45,183 nucleotides of DNA from Puia dinghuensis (GCA_026225275.1 JAMFSL010000280.1:1-45183), one strand, 5' to 3'. Shown: positions 32,523 through 41,830, numbered from the stretch's first letter. Numbers and translations are program-made. Notes: generated by a model not told the origin, from the letters alone.

Positions 32523-33968
32523 TCACATCCCGAACACATCCTTTAACGCCCGCCTCGCCGCATGATACCCGCACATCCCATGCACCCCCCCGCCCGGCGG
32601 TGTCGAGGATGAACAAATGTATATCCCGTTCTCGGAAGTACGGTAAGGTGACGACCTCAGCGCAGGACGCGTAAACAATTGCCGGATATCGATGATCCCG
32701 CCGTTAATGTCCCCCCCGATATTATTGGCGTTGTAGGCCTCCAGCTGCGCGGTGTCAAACACATGCCGCGCCAGGATCCTCTCCCGGAAGCCGGGCGCAA
32801 AACGTTCCACCTGCTTCTCTATCGTCTCTGTCATATCGCGCACCGACCCATTCGGTACATGGCAGTAAGCCCAGGCCGTATGCTTTCCCTGCGGAGCGCG
32901 CGACAAATCGAAAACACTCGGTTGCGCGAGCAGTACAAAAGGCCGCTCGGGATACCCCCCGGCAGCGGTCTCAGCTTCCGCAGCAGTGATCTCCTCCAGC
33001 GTATTACCAATGTGGATGGTGCTCGCCTGGCGACAACCCGCCGCAGTGAAAGGAATACGCTCCGCCAACGCCCAGTCGATCTTGAAGACCCCCATTCCAT
33101 AACGATATCGCTCTAATTGCCATTTGTACAGTGAAGACCAGCGATGCCCGCCCAATCGCAGCAATTGCCTGGGCGTCATATCCAGCAACACGCAGCGCGA
33201 AGAAGGTAACTGTGAAAAATTTTTGACCTCGACACCCGTCTCGATGGCGCCTCCCAGTGAGATAAAATAGGAAGCCAGCGCATCGGCTATCGCCGCCGAT
33301 CCGCTCCGGGGCACCGGCCAGCCCTTCACATGACCCGTTGTCATGAGGACGAGAGCGATGGCCGAAGTAGCCAAATTGGTCAGCGGCTGTATCGAATGAG
33401 CAGCCATCCCGGCCAGTAATCCCCTCGCCTCCCGGGTTTGGAACCGCCGGGCCAGGTGGGTCGCCGCCGAAAGCGCCGGCCAGCCGAAACGGGTAAGCGA
33501 AAAGACATCCTTCGGCCAGCTCAATGGCCCCAGCAACTCCGGCGCCAACACCGGCCAGTCCCTGACGAAAGGTTCTAACAACTTCCGGTAAGCATCGGCA
33601 TCCTTACCCAATCCCCGGGCCGTATCCGCGACGGATCCGGATAAGATGGTCGCAGTACCGTCATCGAAGGGATGGGCCGCCGCCACCGGAGGATAAATCC
33701 ATTCCAACCCGTGCTCATGCAGCGGCAGGGTCGTAAAGAAAGGCGACCCCGCGGCCAGCGGATGAACGGCCGAACAAATGTCATGCGTGAACCCGGGCAA
33801 AGTCAGCTCGGCGCTGCGCATTCCGCCACCAATGGTACTTTTCGCTTCCAGCATCAGCACGCGCAGCCCCTTCTTTTGCAGGGTGATCGCAGCAGCCAGC
33901 CCGTTGGGACCACTGCCTACGACAACTGCATCGAAATCGGTGGCGCCCGTCGCTCTTTTACTCATCAT
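32523..33968 (-). CDS. FAD-dependent oxidoreductase, phytoene-desaturase-like
   Basis: The 481-residue protein has an N-terminal dinucleotide-binding motif (DAVVVGSGPNGLAAAITLQKKGLRVLMLEA), the GGGMRS loop, and a C-terminal flavin segment (NGIYICSSSTPPGGGVHGMCGYHAAR). These fit the CrtI/phytoene-desaturase and NAD(P)-FAD amine-oxidase-like group. It is the last gene of the operon leader-susC-susD-doxX-doxX, 16 bp after the second doxX. Its six or so cysteines and eleven methionines contrast with the sulfur-poor upstream proteins. Substrate unknown; oxidation of an imported compound or a lipid is possible. Confidence 0.9.
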   Translation of the reverse strand: MMSKRATGATDFDAVVVGSGPNGLAAAITLQKKGLRVLMLEAKSTIGGGMRSAELTLPGFTHDICSAVHPLAAGSPFFTTLPLHEHGLEWIYPPVAAAHPFDDGTATILSGSVADTARGLGKDADAYRKLLEPFVRDWPVLAPELLGPLSWPKDVFSLTRFGWPALSAATHLARRFQTREARGLLAGMAAHSIQPLTNLATSAIALVLMTTGHVKGWPVPRSGSAAIADALASYFISLGGAIETGVEVKNFSQLPSSRCVLLDMTPRQLLRLGGHRWSSLYKWQLERYRYGMGVFKIDWALAERIPFTAAGCRQASTIHIGNTLEEITAAEAETAAGGYPERPFVLLAQPSVFDLSRAPQGKHTAWAYCHVPNGSVRDMTETIEKQVERFAPGFRERILARHVFDTAQLEAYNANNIGGDINGGIIDIRQLFTRPALRSSPYRTSENGIYICSSSTPPGGGVHGMCGYHAARRALKDVFGM

Positions 33969-33984
33969 TCAAATGTAGTGCTAT

Positions 33985-35655
33985 TTAGTATTTCCCTGCC
34001 TGAAGACTACTTTCCGTCAACGCAAAATTCCGGTCGATCCTGTCCAGCACGATATAGATACTATCATGCTTTTCATTAACACCACTCAGGATAACCCGAT
34101 TCCCGTTGTCAAGGGCATCGTATTGCAACACCATCCTGTTCCTTCTCTCAAATTTGGCCGCGGCATATTCCCTGACCCTGCGTGTCGACTTTCCCCGCGG
34201 ATCGATCTGGTCCACCTCATTACCGATATGGGCCAGTGCCGCCGCCGGTATCCAGTTCCTGCCTCTGCCTTCTTTACCCCCCTTCGCTGTCTTCTCTACA
34301 CCCGAAGAAAAAGTCGAGGCCGGTCCCTGCGCAGTGTCTCCACCCGGAACAGCCGCTTTTGCCACTCCATCGCCGCCACCGCCTTGTCTCCTACCCCTAC
34401 GCCGTCCGCCAGCCGTGGAGTCAGCACCCGCCCTGTTACGCCGCTCGGGAGCCTTGTATTTATCTTCGAGGTATAATACCTTATCTACCGTATCGGCATA
34501 ATAGTGGAACACCCGCCGCCCTCCGGCAATACCCGTCAGCTCGAAAGTTCTGTTGACGTCCTGCTGCGGATCACCGCCGCCGTTAGAGAGGTCCAGGGGC
34601 GTCGGCCTGTTCTGTGTAAAGCTCAGCGACGACCAATTCTCGAACTCCACCTCATGCCATCCCACCGAATCCAGCGGCGAATAAGGAATGATCTTATTAT
34701 TGACCCTGAATTCCGTCACCGCATAGTTGCCTCTCAACGTCCTTACTCCCGCTACCGCCGGCTGCTTATATGGATCGTACAAGAAATTGACCAACTGGAG
34801 ATAAAACAATACTCCAAGGAACAGGAAGATAGTCAGGCTCTTCAGACCAGCACGCGTCACCTTCAGCCACCGGGGGAAAGGCGGATAAAAGGGCGTCGAT
34901 ACGGTAAGCCGTTCCCTGATCAGGAGGTTGTATAACTTGGGAATATCATCAACCAAAAGGAACGCAGACAACAGCACAAAATAACTCGCATATACATGGA
35001 CGCCGCCATCATAGGCCAGGTTAACATAGGTTATATCCCCCAGTGCACCGATCAGCAGGATCGCGCCAATCGTAGTCGTCCGCCGGAAGAACAGCAGCGT
35101 ACCAGCCAGGCATTCCACCACGCCGGCAAAGACCTGATACCAGGGCACAATGCCGACAGACAACCAAAATATCTTCTGAGTCGTCATATCGCCGAAGTTG
35201 GTGTTCAGCAAACCCAGTCCGGGATACGGCATCTGTACCGGCAGGAGCTTGGTAAACCCAAAACCGATGATGCCGATGCCCGCCCGGTACCGCACCACCA
35301 CCCGCAGCCAGTAGTATAAAGTCTTGTATTCGCTTCTTTCCGTCTTGCGCGCGAGGACAACAAAAGTCCAGATCAGCCCGCCGATGATCGCCGCGATGAG
35401 GGTAATCACCCAGTTGGCCCAGCCCAGCAGCGTACTGCCAAATAGCGAGTTGCCGAATACATTGATGCCCGATCCGAAACGCGCGATATCGTACAGATCC
35501 CGGTAATTCAAATGGGTCCAGTCGATATGGACCACTGTATCATACCATTCCCCGCTATTAGGAATGGAGATGGCAATAAAAAAGATAAAGGCGATCCGGA
35601 AGGCGATCTTTTGCCCTTTGGACCAGTTTGTGGAAGTAATGGCAGTGGTTGACAT
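33985..35655 (-). CDS. DoxX-family membrane protein with C-terminal domain and linker insertion
   Basis: The 556-residue protein has a DoxX-like membrane core of several helices (residues 15-295: RYRAGIGIIGFGFTKLLPVQMPYPG, GVVECLAGTLLFFRR, VNLAYDGGVHVYASY). A soluble C-terminal domain (about 300-556) follows. Residues about 402-503 form a low-complexity Arg/Gly/Ala insertion missing from its neighbour paralog. DoxX/DoxD proteins form the membrane part of thiosulfate:quinone oxidoreductase in archaea, and others serve respiratory or redox roles. Only one cysteine and four methionines are present. It is the fourth gene of the susC operon. Confidence 0.85.
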   Translation of the reverse strand: MSTTAITSTNWSKGQKIAFRIAFIFFIAISIPNSGEWYDTVVHIDWTHLNYRDLYDIARFGSGINVFGNSLFGSTLLGWANWVITLIAAIIGGLIWTFVVLARKTERSEYKTLYYWLRVVVRYRAGIGIIGFGFTKLLPVQMPYPGLGLLNTNFGDMTTQKIFWLSVGIVPWYQVFAGVVECLAGTLLFFRRTTTIGAILLIGALGDITYVNLAYDGGVHVYASYFVLLSAFLLVDDIPKLYNLLIRERLTVSTPFYPPFPRWLKVTRAGLKSLTIFLFLGVLFYLQLVNFLYDPYKQPAVAGVRTLRGNYAVTEFRVNNKIIPYSPLDSVGWHEVEFENWSSLSFTQNRPTPLDLSNGGGDPQQDVNRTFELTGIAGGRRVFHYYADTVDKVLYLEDKYKAPERRNRAGADSTAGGRRRGRRQGGGGDGVAKAAVPGGDTAQGPASTFSSGVEKTAKGGKEGRGRNWIPAAALAHIGNEVDQIDPRGKSTRRVREYAAAKFERRNRMVLQYDALDNGNRVILSGVNEKHDSIYIVLDRIDRNFALTESSLQAGKY

Positions 35656-35682
35656 ATCCTTAATTTTTTTGAAATGAACGAT

Positions 35683-37029
35683 TTACAGGCTTATCCCGCC
35701 TTCTCTCCCCCTCTTCCGGGACTCTTCCAGCAAATACTTTTTATCGATCTTGTCGAGCACAGCATACACGCTGTCCTTGCCGGCAACTCCCGAAAGGACG
35801 ATTCTTGAAGTGTCGGGCCGCTCATAATGCAGCACCCACTTTTCATCACTGTAATGCGGATTCTTATTCTGCAGCGTCAGTGAATGATTCGCAGAGTCGA
35901 TGGTATAACTGTAGTAGTGCCGACCGGCGGATCCCTCTAATTCATATGTTTTGGCATCTTCCCCCGCTTCGGGTTGCTCTATATTCGTGGAATCCAGCAC
36001 GACCGGCCGGTTGGACCGAATGCTGAGCGTAGCCCATTTCTCGAACACTACATCCTGCCAGCGCGTGGAATCCGTCCGGGAATAAGCCAGGGTATCCTTT
36101 CCTACCACAAACTGCGTTACATTATATAGCCCCGCAGCTTCCGGCAGGCCGCGCGTGGTCGGGAACTGATAGCCCCCGCCAAACCGTGTTTTGAACCCAT
36201 ACAGGATAACAAAGAAGAAGATGAAGACGGTCTTCAATGCCAGCCGCGCATAGCGTTGTCCCTTTTCCTTCCAGACGGGATGATACTGGTTGGGCTCGGT
36301 CGGCTTCTGCCATACCAGCAGGTTCAGCAGCCTTTCTACATCATAACTCAGCACGAACAGGGAAAGGGTGATCAGGTAAAGGCTATAGACATCATCCCCC
36401 CCGCCATACGCCAGGTTACTCATAAAGACATTCCCCAAAAATATGGCGATGATAAAGGCCCCGACGGAAGCCGAACGGCGATAAAATAACAGCAGTCCGC
36501 CGATAATCTCGACCAGGCCCAGAAAGGACTCATAGTTGGGGACAACGCCCAGACTCAGCGAGAATAACTTCCACCGGGTGAAATCTCCGTAATTGGTATT
36601 GAGGTTGCTGAGGGACGGGTAAGGCGCCTGCAACGGAAACAGCTTGATAAATCCATAGGCGATGATGCCAATGGCCAGCCGGTAACGAACGATGACCCGC
36701 ACCCAGTAATACAGCGTATCATCCGAAGCCGTCCGCCGACCTCGCGCTTCGACAGCCCCCCAGATCACCGCCCCGGCCGCTGCGATGATCAGCAAAATAA
36801 TCCAGTCTGTAAATCGCTGAGGACCCGACGACCAGGTCGGACTGTAGTGCGCCAGACTAAAGATGGCCCCATAATGCAGGTGAGCCCAGTCGGTAGAAAA
36901 TACCTGGCGGTAATATTTCCAGTCCAGCGGGACCGCCTGGAGGATGAAATAGATCAGGAAGATCCGCAAAAGGAACTTCTGAGGCCCCTTCAGGGCGTTG
37001 GCATTGTCAATGGTGGTTGAATTAGACAT
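35683..37029 (-). CDS. DoxX-family membrane protein, paralog of the next gene
   Basis: The frame extends to 37209, but the extension has no DoxX character, and the ATG at 37029 (MSNSTTIDNAN) gives 448 residues and a 47-bp gap after susD. Helices include RYRLAIGIIAYGFIKLFPLQAPYP, FLGLVEIIGGLLLFYRR and MSNLAYGGGDDVYSLYLITLS, aligned with the paralog at 33985. The C-terminal soluble domain has FEKWATLSIRSNRPVVLDS and VLSGVAGKDSVYAVLDKIDKKYLLEES. I count two methionines and no cysteine, very low for a membrane protein. The DoxX pair probably forms a membrane oxidoreductase unit; its substrate is unknown. Confidence 0.85.
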   Translation of the reverse strand: MSNSTTIDNANALKGPQKFLLRIFLIYFILQAVPLDWKYYRQVFSTDWAHLHYGAIFSLAHYSPTWSSGPQRFTDWIILLIIAAAGAVIWGAVEARGRRTASDDTLYYWVRVIVRYRLAIGIIAYGFIKLFPLQAPYPSLSNLNTNYGDFTRWKLFSLSLGVVPNYESFLGLVEIIGGLLLFYRRSASVGAFIIAIFLGNVFMSNLAYGGGDDVYSLYLITLSLFVLSYDVERLLNLLVWQKPTEPNQYHPVWKEKGQRYARLALKTVFIFFFVILYGFKTRFGGGYQFPTTRGLPEAAGLYNVTQFVVGKDTLAYSRTDSTRWQDVVFEKWATLSIRSNRPVVLDSTNIEQPEAGEDAKTYELEGSAGRHYYSYTIDSANHSLTLQNKNPHYSDEKWVLHYERPDTSRIVLSGVAGKDSVYAVLDKIDKKYLLEESRKRGREGGISL

Positions 37030-37076
37030 AAATAACCGTTTATGGATGAATAGACTACCGGGATGCCGCCATCGGC

Positions 37077-38450
37077 CTAATACCCGGGGTTCTGTGTCAG
37101 TGCTCCGTTGGACAAAGTGATTTCTTGCGTCGGTATAGGGAATAACAGATTGTCCGGATTGGTAACACCCACTGTCGCGGCCTGTCCCCACCGCACCAGG
37201 TCGAACCACCGGTGAGGCTCCAGCGCAAATTCCAGCCTGTTCTCATTATAGATAGCCTGTATGATATCGGGCTGCGTAGTGGCAGTGCTGTTGGGCTGCG
37301 CCGCCCTCGTCCGGATCGCATTCAGGTCGCTCAATGCGCCGGACAACTCGCCCTGCTCCGCCCTCGCCTCCGCCCGGATCAGGTAGACTTCCGCAATGCG
37401 GATGATATAGGAAGGATCGGTAGCCGGACTACGATAAAACAAATTTCCATACCACAATCCCGTGGACGTTTGCGCCACGAATGCGCCTCGCCCTGAGTCG
37501 GTCAGCAAAGTGGCGATCGTGGCGCTCGGTGCCCATTGCCGGGTACCGCCAGTGGCCGGTGGCTGCCAGTTGCCCCTGCTGCCGTTCGTATAGGTGGCAT
37601 TATAAGACAGCTCTAATACCGATTCTTTTGTCCCTACGGCGCTGGCAGGCTGAAACCAACTGCTGAAAGGCGTCAGCAGCTGATAAAACGTATTGTCCGC
37701 CAGTACCTCCGACGCATAGGCTTCCGCATTCGCCCAGTCCTGCTGGTACAGGTAATACCTGGCTTTCAGCGCCCATGCCACTTCCTTGCTCGCCCTAATC
37801 GGGTTTTGCACAGTATCTTTCAGCAGGAGCGAATCCGCTTTATTCAGATCGCTCAGCACCTGCGCGTAGGTCTGCGCCAGCGTGCTGCGGGGAGTACTGG
37901 TCTTTTGCGTCGCGCTCGTCGTCGGTACCAGGGTGATCGGTACCCCTCCCCAGCAACGTGCCAGGTCGAAATAGCAAAGCGCCCGGAGAAAATAACCCTC
38001 TCCCGTCAGCTGATTTTGCTGACCTGCGGTAAAAGTCGGGTCGACGACCAACGGCACCTTGGCAATGACCTGGTTGGCTCCATTGATGGTTTTGTAGATA
38101 CCCGACCACACACTTTCGAGGTTGTCGTTGTCTGCCGCGACAGTGTGAGAGATGAATTGCTGGATCACCGATTGAGAACCCGTCCAAACGATATCGTCTC
38201 CGCCCAGGTAGCCGAAGGTCTCATACAGGCCACCGTAATAATTCTCGGCCATAGTACGGTAGACGCCTCTTACAGCCGTCTCAGAGGAAGTAGCATCGAC
38301 GATCGTGACCGCATCGGATACATCGGTAACAGGTAATACAGTCAGAAATTTTTTGCAGCCGCTCACTACTGGTAATGCCAGCAGCGGAAGATACCGGAGC
38401 ACCCTGATGAGGCTCCGCAATCGAATGGTATATGGATGAAATCTTTGCAT
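37077..38450 (-). CDS. SusD/RagB family nutrient-binding outer-membrane lipoprotein
   Basis: The 457-residue lipoprotein has lipobox VSGC followed by KKF, then the SusD segments GEGYFLRALCYFDLARCWGG, RIAEVYLIRAEARAEQG and LEPHRWFDLVRWGQ. It pairs with the SusC encoded just upstream, 24 bp away. It resembles the SusD at 124-1488 at almost every landmark, so the two pairs are recent paralogs or share a substrate class. Apart from the lipid-attachment cysteine only about two cysteines are present. The ligand is unknown. Confidence 0.94.
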   Translation of the reverse strand: MQRFHPYTIRLRSLIRVLRYLPLLALPVVSGCKKFLTVLPVTDVSDAVTIVDATSSETAVRGVYRTMAENYYGGLYETFGYLGGDDIVWTGSQSVIQQFISHTVAADNDNLESVWSGIYKTINGANQVIAKVPLVVDPTFTAGQQNQLTGEGYFLRALCYFDLARCWGGVPITLVPTTSATQKTSTPRSTLAQTYAQVLSDLNKADSLLLKDTVQNPIRASKEVAWALKARYYLYQQDWANAEAYASEVLADNTFYQLLTPFSSWFQPASAVGTKESVLELSYNATYTNGSRGNWQPPATGGTRQWAPSATIATLLTDSGRGAFVAQTSTGLWYGNLFYRSPATDPSYIIRIAEVYLIRAEARAEQGELSGALSDLNAIRTRAAQPNSTATTQPDIIQAIYNENRLEFALEPHRWFDLVRWGQAATVGVTNPDNLLFPIPTQEITLSNGALTQNPGY

Positions 38451-38474
38451 ATAGTGATAATTGAGAAAAATATT

Positions 38475-41400
38475 TTAAAAGGTGACGTTTAATCCGAATT
38501 GAACCGATCTTGGCTGCGGCGGAGTACCCAGGTCTAATCCCTGTATGGTCTGTATGGAAGTAACATTAGCCTCCGGATCGGGACCCTGATACTTGGTGTA
38601 CAACCATACATTGCTGCCGACAACATACACCCGCACCAGTTTCACGTGCAATGGGGCGGTAGTCTTGGCGGGAAGAGTATAACCAACACTCAGTTCCTTC
38701 AACCGGATGTACCCGCCGTTTTCGAGGAAACGGCTGTTCTGCTGCAGCACATAATTATTCCCGTAAGCCGTCTCTCTTGGGGTTTCGGTAATTTGTCCCG
38801 GCGTAGTCCAGCGCCTAAGCTGGCTGGACTGTAAGACACGGTTGGCATCCCGGGTACCGCCGCCTTCCCCGAAATAACGCTGAAGGTCCAGCACATCATT
38901 TCCATATTGATAGGTAAAGAGCGCCGATAAGTCAAAACCGGCAAAAGATACAGTATTGTTCAGGCCACCGAAGAACTTAGGTGCTGCATTACCCATTACT
39001 TGCCTCGCAGTGGCAGGAACCGTGGCGTTGAGCTGCTGGGCATTTTTGGTGTTGCCTGTGCCGTTGACCTGTCCCTGAAAAACCGAGTTACCGGTCTGGG
39101 GATCGACATACAATTGCTTGTACAACCAGAACGAATACAGCGGATGACCCTGCTGGATCACCAGCCAGTCGCGGCTATACTGGTAAATAGGCGTCGACAG
39201 CGAAACCACCTTGCTCACGTTACCCGAGATGGAGAAATCGGTCGTCCAGCTGAATCCTTTCCCGCGCAAATTGACGGAATGGATGCCTACTTCATAACCC
39301 TTGTTGCTGATCTCGCCCGCATTACTATTGTAGGTGGAGAAACCGCTGATGGCCGGGATGGGCAGCTGTAACAGCTCATGCGTCGTCGTTTTGTCATACA
39401 CATTGGCATTGATCGTGATCCGGTCCGCGAACAGTCCGACGTCGACCCCGATATTTGCCTGCGCCGTCCGTTCCCATTTCAAATTGGGATTGGCCAGCTG
39501 CAAAGGCGCCGTTCCGGGCTGGTAGGTGGAGCCATTATCCGGATAGGCATAACCGCCGGACCAGAGACCCTGTGCGGCATAATCGCTGATGCCGTTCTGG
39601 TTACCCGTTATCCCATAGCTACCTCTCAGCTTCAGATCACTGAGCCATTGCACTGTCTTGAGAAAGTTCTCATCTTTGATCCTCCAGGCGGCACCCACAG
39701 ACGGGAAATAACCCCATTTATTATTCGTCCCGAATTTAGACGAGCCATCGCCCCTTGCACTCACCTCAAGGAAATACCGGTTGTCCCAGTTATAGTCCAG
39801 CCTGCCGAAATAGGAGGCTAAGTTTCCCTTATTCCAGGTTTGTGACGAAGTGGTAATGGCTGCCGAAGCAATAGAAGTGTAGGAATTGTTCGGGAACCCT
39901 GTACCCGTCGCAGTCGTGCTCTGGATCAGATTGCTTTGCAGGGTATTGCCGACGACAAATCCGAAATGGCTTTTACTGCCGAAAGTCGTCTTATAAGTCA
40001 ACGTCTGCTCATTGACCCAGCTGCTGTTTTGCGTCAATATAGTCGAAGCCAGCCCATTGGTCGGCGCCGCGCCATCCTGGGTAAAATTATTCCAGTATTC
40101 GAACTCATTGTAGTTGTTCCAATCCAGGCTCCAGCTCGACCTGAATTTCAGCCCCGGAAGGATCTGCGCATCGGCATAGACGTTCCCGATATACCGGAGG
40201 CTGATGGTATGCATGTCATAATATTTGATCAGGATGGACAGGTTGTCGAATCCGGCATAGTCCAGCGGTGTACCTGCCGCATTGGTAGGAGGCAGATAGG
40301 TAGCCGTATTGATGGCCGATTGCAGCAACCCGCCGTCAGGGCCATCTCCCGCCCTTCCCTGCTTACGGTACGACCGGGAAAAGCTATTGCTGGTCCCTAC
40401 GGACAACCAGTCGGTAACTTTTTGGTCGAGATTGAAGCGGAAGCTGCTCCGCTCGAACCACAGCGGTCGGATAATGGCATCCTGGTGACTCTCACCCACC
40501 CCAAAGTAGTATTGTGTCTCTTTATTCCCCCCGCTCAGCGACAGGTTATAATTTTGCAGGCCGGCGGTCCTGAACAGCTCATGCTCTCTGTCATAGGTAT
40601 GCTGGAGGTTCGGCGTACCCCGATTCGTAGCCGCCGTCGGATTCCAGACATTACCCACGAAGGGAGGCGTCGCATACGTAGCCTCTCCCGATGTGTTGCC
40701 CAACGCAATGGCATCCGCCTCGGAATTGGTGTAGTACTCATTTTCCAGCGTGGCATGTTGCGGACCAGTCGTGAGTCCCCACAACCTTGACCCCTTGGCG
40801 ACGCCTGCGGATGCATCCACTACCAGTTTGGGTGCATTATTGAAGTTCCCGCGCTTGGTGGTGATAATGATAACCCCGTTGGCGCCCCGTGAACCATATA
40901 TGGCCGTAGCATCCGCATCCTTTAATACCTCCACGTTCTGGATGTCCGCCGGGTTGAGATCGGCCAGCGGCGACGTAGCCCGACCACCCGTATTCAGCGT
41001 CTGCAGAGTTTGATTGTTAACGAAAACGCCGTCGATAATATACAAGGGATTATTATCGGCATTAATGGAGGTTGTACCGCGTATCCGCACAAAAACCCCG
41101 TCACCGGGAACACCTGTATTGGAATTGATCTGCAGCCCGGGCGCCTTGCCCTGCAGCTGCGCGTCAAAGCTGGCCACCGGTTGGGCCGCCACCTCTCCCT
41201 GCTTGACGGTGGAAATGGAGCTTGTCAGGTCACGTCGGTTCTGAGTGCCATAACCAACCACCACTACATCGTTCAGTTGGCCTGATACCGCGGTCAGCGG
41301 GATATCGATATTACTATTGCGGTTTTCACTGATTTCCTTTCGCTGGTATCCGACATAGGTCACGATGATCTCCACCGGCAAATGCTGCCCGGTAAGAAAC

Positions 41401-41606
41401 CGGAATCTGCCTTGCTGGTCCGTGACCACTTCATGCGTCGTACCCTTCAGATGGACGGTGGCGCCCGGTAAACCCGTACCCGACTTATCGTCATATACCC
41501 TGCCCGTGATCGTCGTGTTGTTATTGTTCTGCGCCCTGGCCGACAGCACGATGAAGGCAGGAAGGAGAACGGTAAATAAAATTCTGCTAAGATCAATTTT
41601 GATCAT
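38475..41606 (-). CDS. SusC/RagA family TonB-linked outer-membrane transporter
   Basis: The 1043-residue transporter has a signal peptide ending SARAQ and a carboxypeptidase-like domain (about 30-110: GLPGATVHLKGTTHEVVTD). The plug has NDVVVVGYGTQNRRDLTSS, then LKDADATAIYGSRGANGVIIITTKRG, and the barrel ends in FGLNVTF. It is the first gene of a minus-strand operon with susD, two doxX genes and an FAD oxidoreductase. I count three methionines including the start and no cysteine in 1043 residues. A leader ORF with four consecutive cysteine codons and a promoter-operator lie upstream. The family is secure, and an organosulfur substrate is inferred from these features. Confidence 0.96.
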   Translation of the reverse strand: MIKIDLSRILFTVLLPAFIVLSARAQNNNNTTITGRVYDDKSGTGLPGATVHLKGTTHEVVTDQQGRFRFLTGQHLPVEIIVTYVGYQRKEISENRNSNIDIPLTAVSGQLNDVVVVGYGTQNRRDLTSSISTVKQGEVAAQPVASFDAQLQGKAPGLQINSNTGVPGDGVFVRIRGTTSINADNNPLYIIDGVFVNNQTLQTLNTGGRATSPLADLNPADIQNVEVLKDADATAIYGSRGANGVIIITTKRGNFNNAPKLVVDASAGVAKGSRLWGLTTGPQHATLENEYYTNSEADAIALGNTSGEATYATPPFVGNVWNPTAATNRGTPNLQHTYDREHELFRTAGLQNYNLSLSGGNKETQYYFGVGESHQDAIIRPLWFERSSFRFNLDQKVTDWLSVGTSNSFSRSYRKQGRAGDGPDGGLLQSAINTATYLPPTNAAGTPLDYAGFDNLSILIKYYDMHTISLRYIGNVYADAQILPGLKFRSSWSLDWNNYNEFEYWNNFTQDGAAPTNGLASTILTQNSSWVNEQTLTYKTTFGSKSHFGFVVGNTLQSNLIQSTTATGTGFPNNSYTSIASAAITTSSQTWNKGNLASYFGRLDYNWDNRYFLEVSARGDGSSKFGTNNKWGYFPSVGAAWRIKDENFLKTVQWLSDLKLRGSYGITGNQNGISDYAAQGLWSGGYAYPDNGSTYQPGTAPLQLANPNLKWERTAQANIGVDVGLFADRITINANVYDKTTTHELLQLPIPAISGFSTYNSNAGEISNKGYEVGIHSVNLRGKGFSWTTDFSISGNVSKVVSLSTPIYQYSRDWLVIQQGHPLYSFWLYKQLYVDPQTGNSVFQGQVNGTGNTKNAQQLNATVPATARQVMGNAAPKFFGGLNNTVSFAGFDLSALFTYQYGNDVLDLQRYFGEGGGTRDANRVLQSSQLRRWTTPGQITETPRETAYGNNYVLQQNSRFLENGGYIRLKELSVGYTLPAKTTAPLHVKLVRVYVVGSNVWLYTKYQGPDPEANVTSIQTIQGLDLGTPPQPRSVQFGLNVTF

Positions 41607-41670
41607 ACAATTTGTTTTGGAAAAACCTTATGGGTGATAAATGTGAAAACCAGATGGGATGAATGCGGAA

Positions 41671-41769
41671 TCAACAACAACAACAGCCGCAGCCGGAGAA
41701 ACAGATATAGCGAACCACCAGTGCTTGCTGTCCATGCAGGATGACAGCGGTAGAGTCTAACGACTTCAT
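41671..41769 (-). CDS. Cysteine-rich leader peptide of the susC operon
   Basis: An ATG at 41769 on the minus strand opens 32 codons that begin MKSLDSTAVILHGQQALVVR and end YICFSGCGCCCC before TGA. Six of the last ten residues are cysteine, and the last four codons are all TGT. The ORF lies between the predicted promoter and susC, 64 bases before the susC start. Ribosomes short of charged cysteine tRNA would stall at the poly-cysteine run, so it looks like a cysteine attenuation leader similar in principle to the poly-cysteine leaders described in actinobacteria. It is not a candidate for a stable functional protein. Translation and mechanism are inferred. Confidence 0.7.
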   Translation of the reverse strand: MKSLDSTAVILHGQQALVVRYICFSGCGCCCC

Positions 41770-41830
41770 GAGTGTTGTTTTACGATTTTGTTATATTAAT
41801 GGCAGCTGGTGGTAACATCGCCATTAACAA

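Noticed and set aside
35683-37209. The longer DoxX frame starting at 37209
   Set aside because: The extra 60 N-terminal residues are arginine/glycine-rich without DoxX character and would run into the end of the susD gene; the ATG at 37029 fits the paralog.
39936-40790. A 284-codon plus-strand frame inside susC
   Set aside because: It is antisense to a secure SusC barrel; GC-rich codon bias of the sense strand explains the open frame.
41641-41700. CAA-rich run as a CRISPR or microsatellite
   Set aside because: It has only four or five units and is explained as the antisense of the poly-cysteine codons of the leader ORF.
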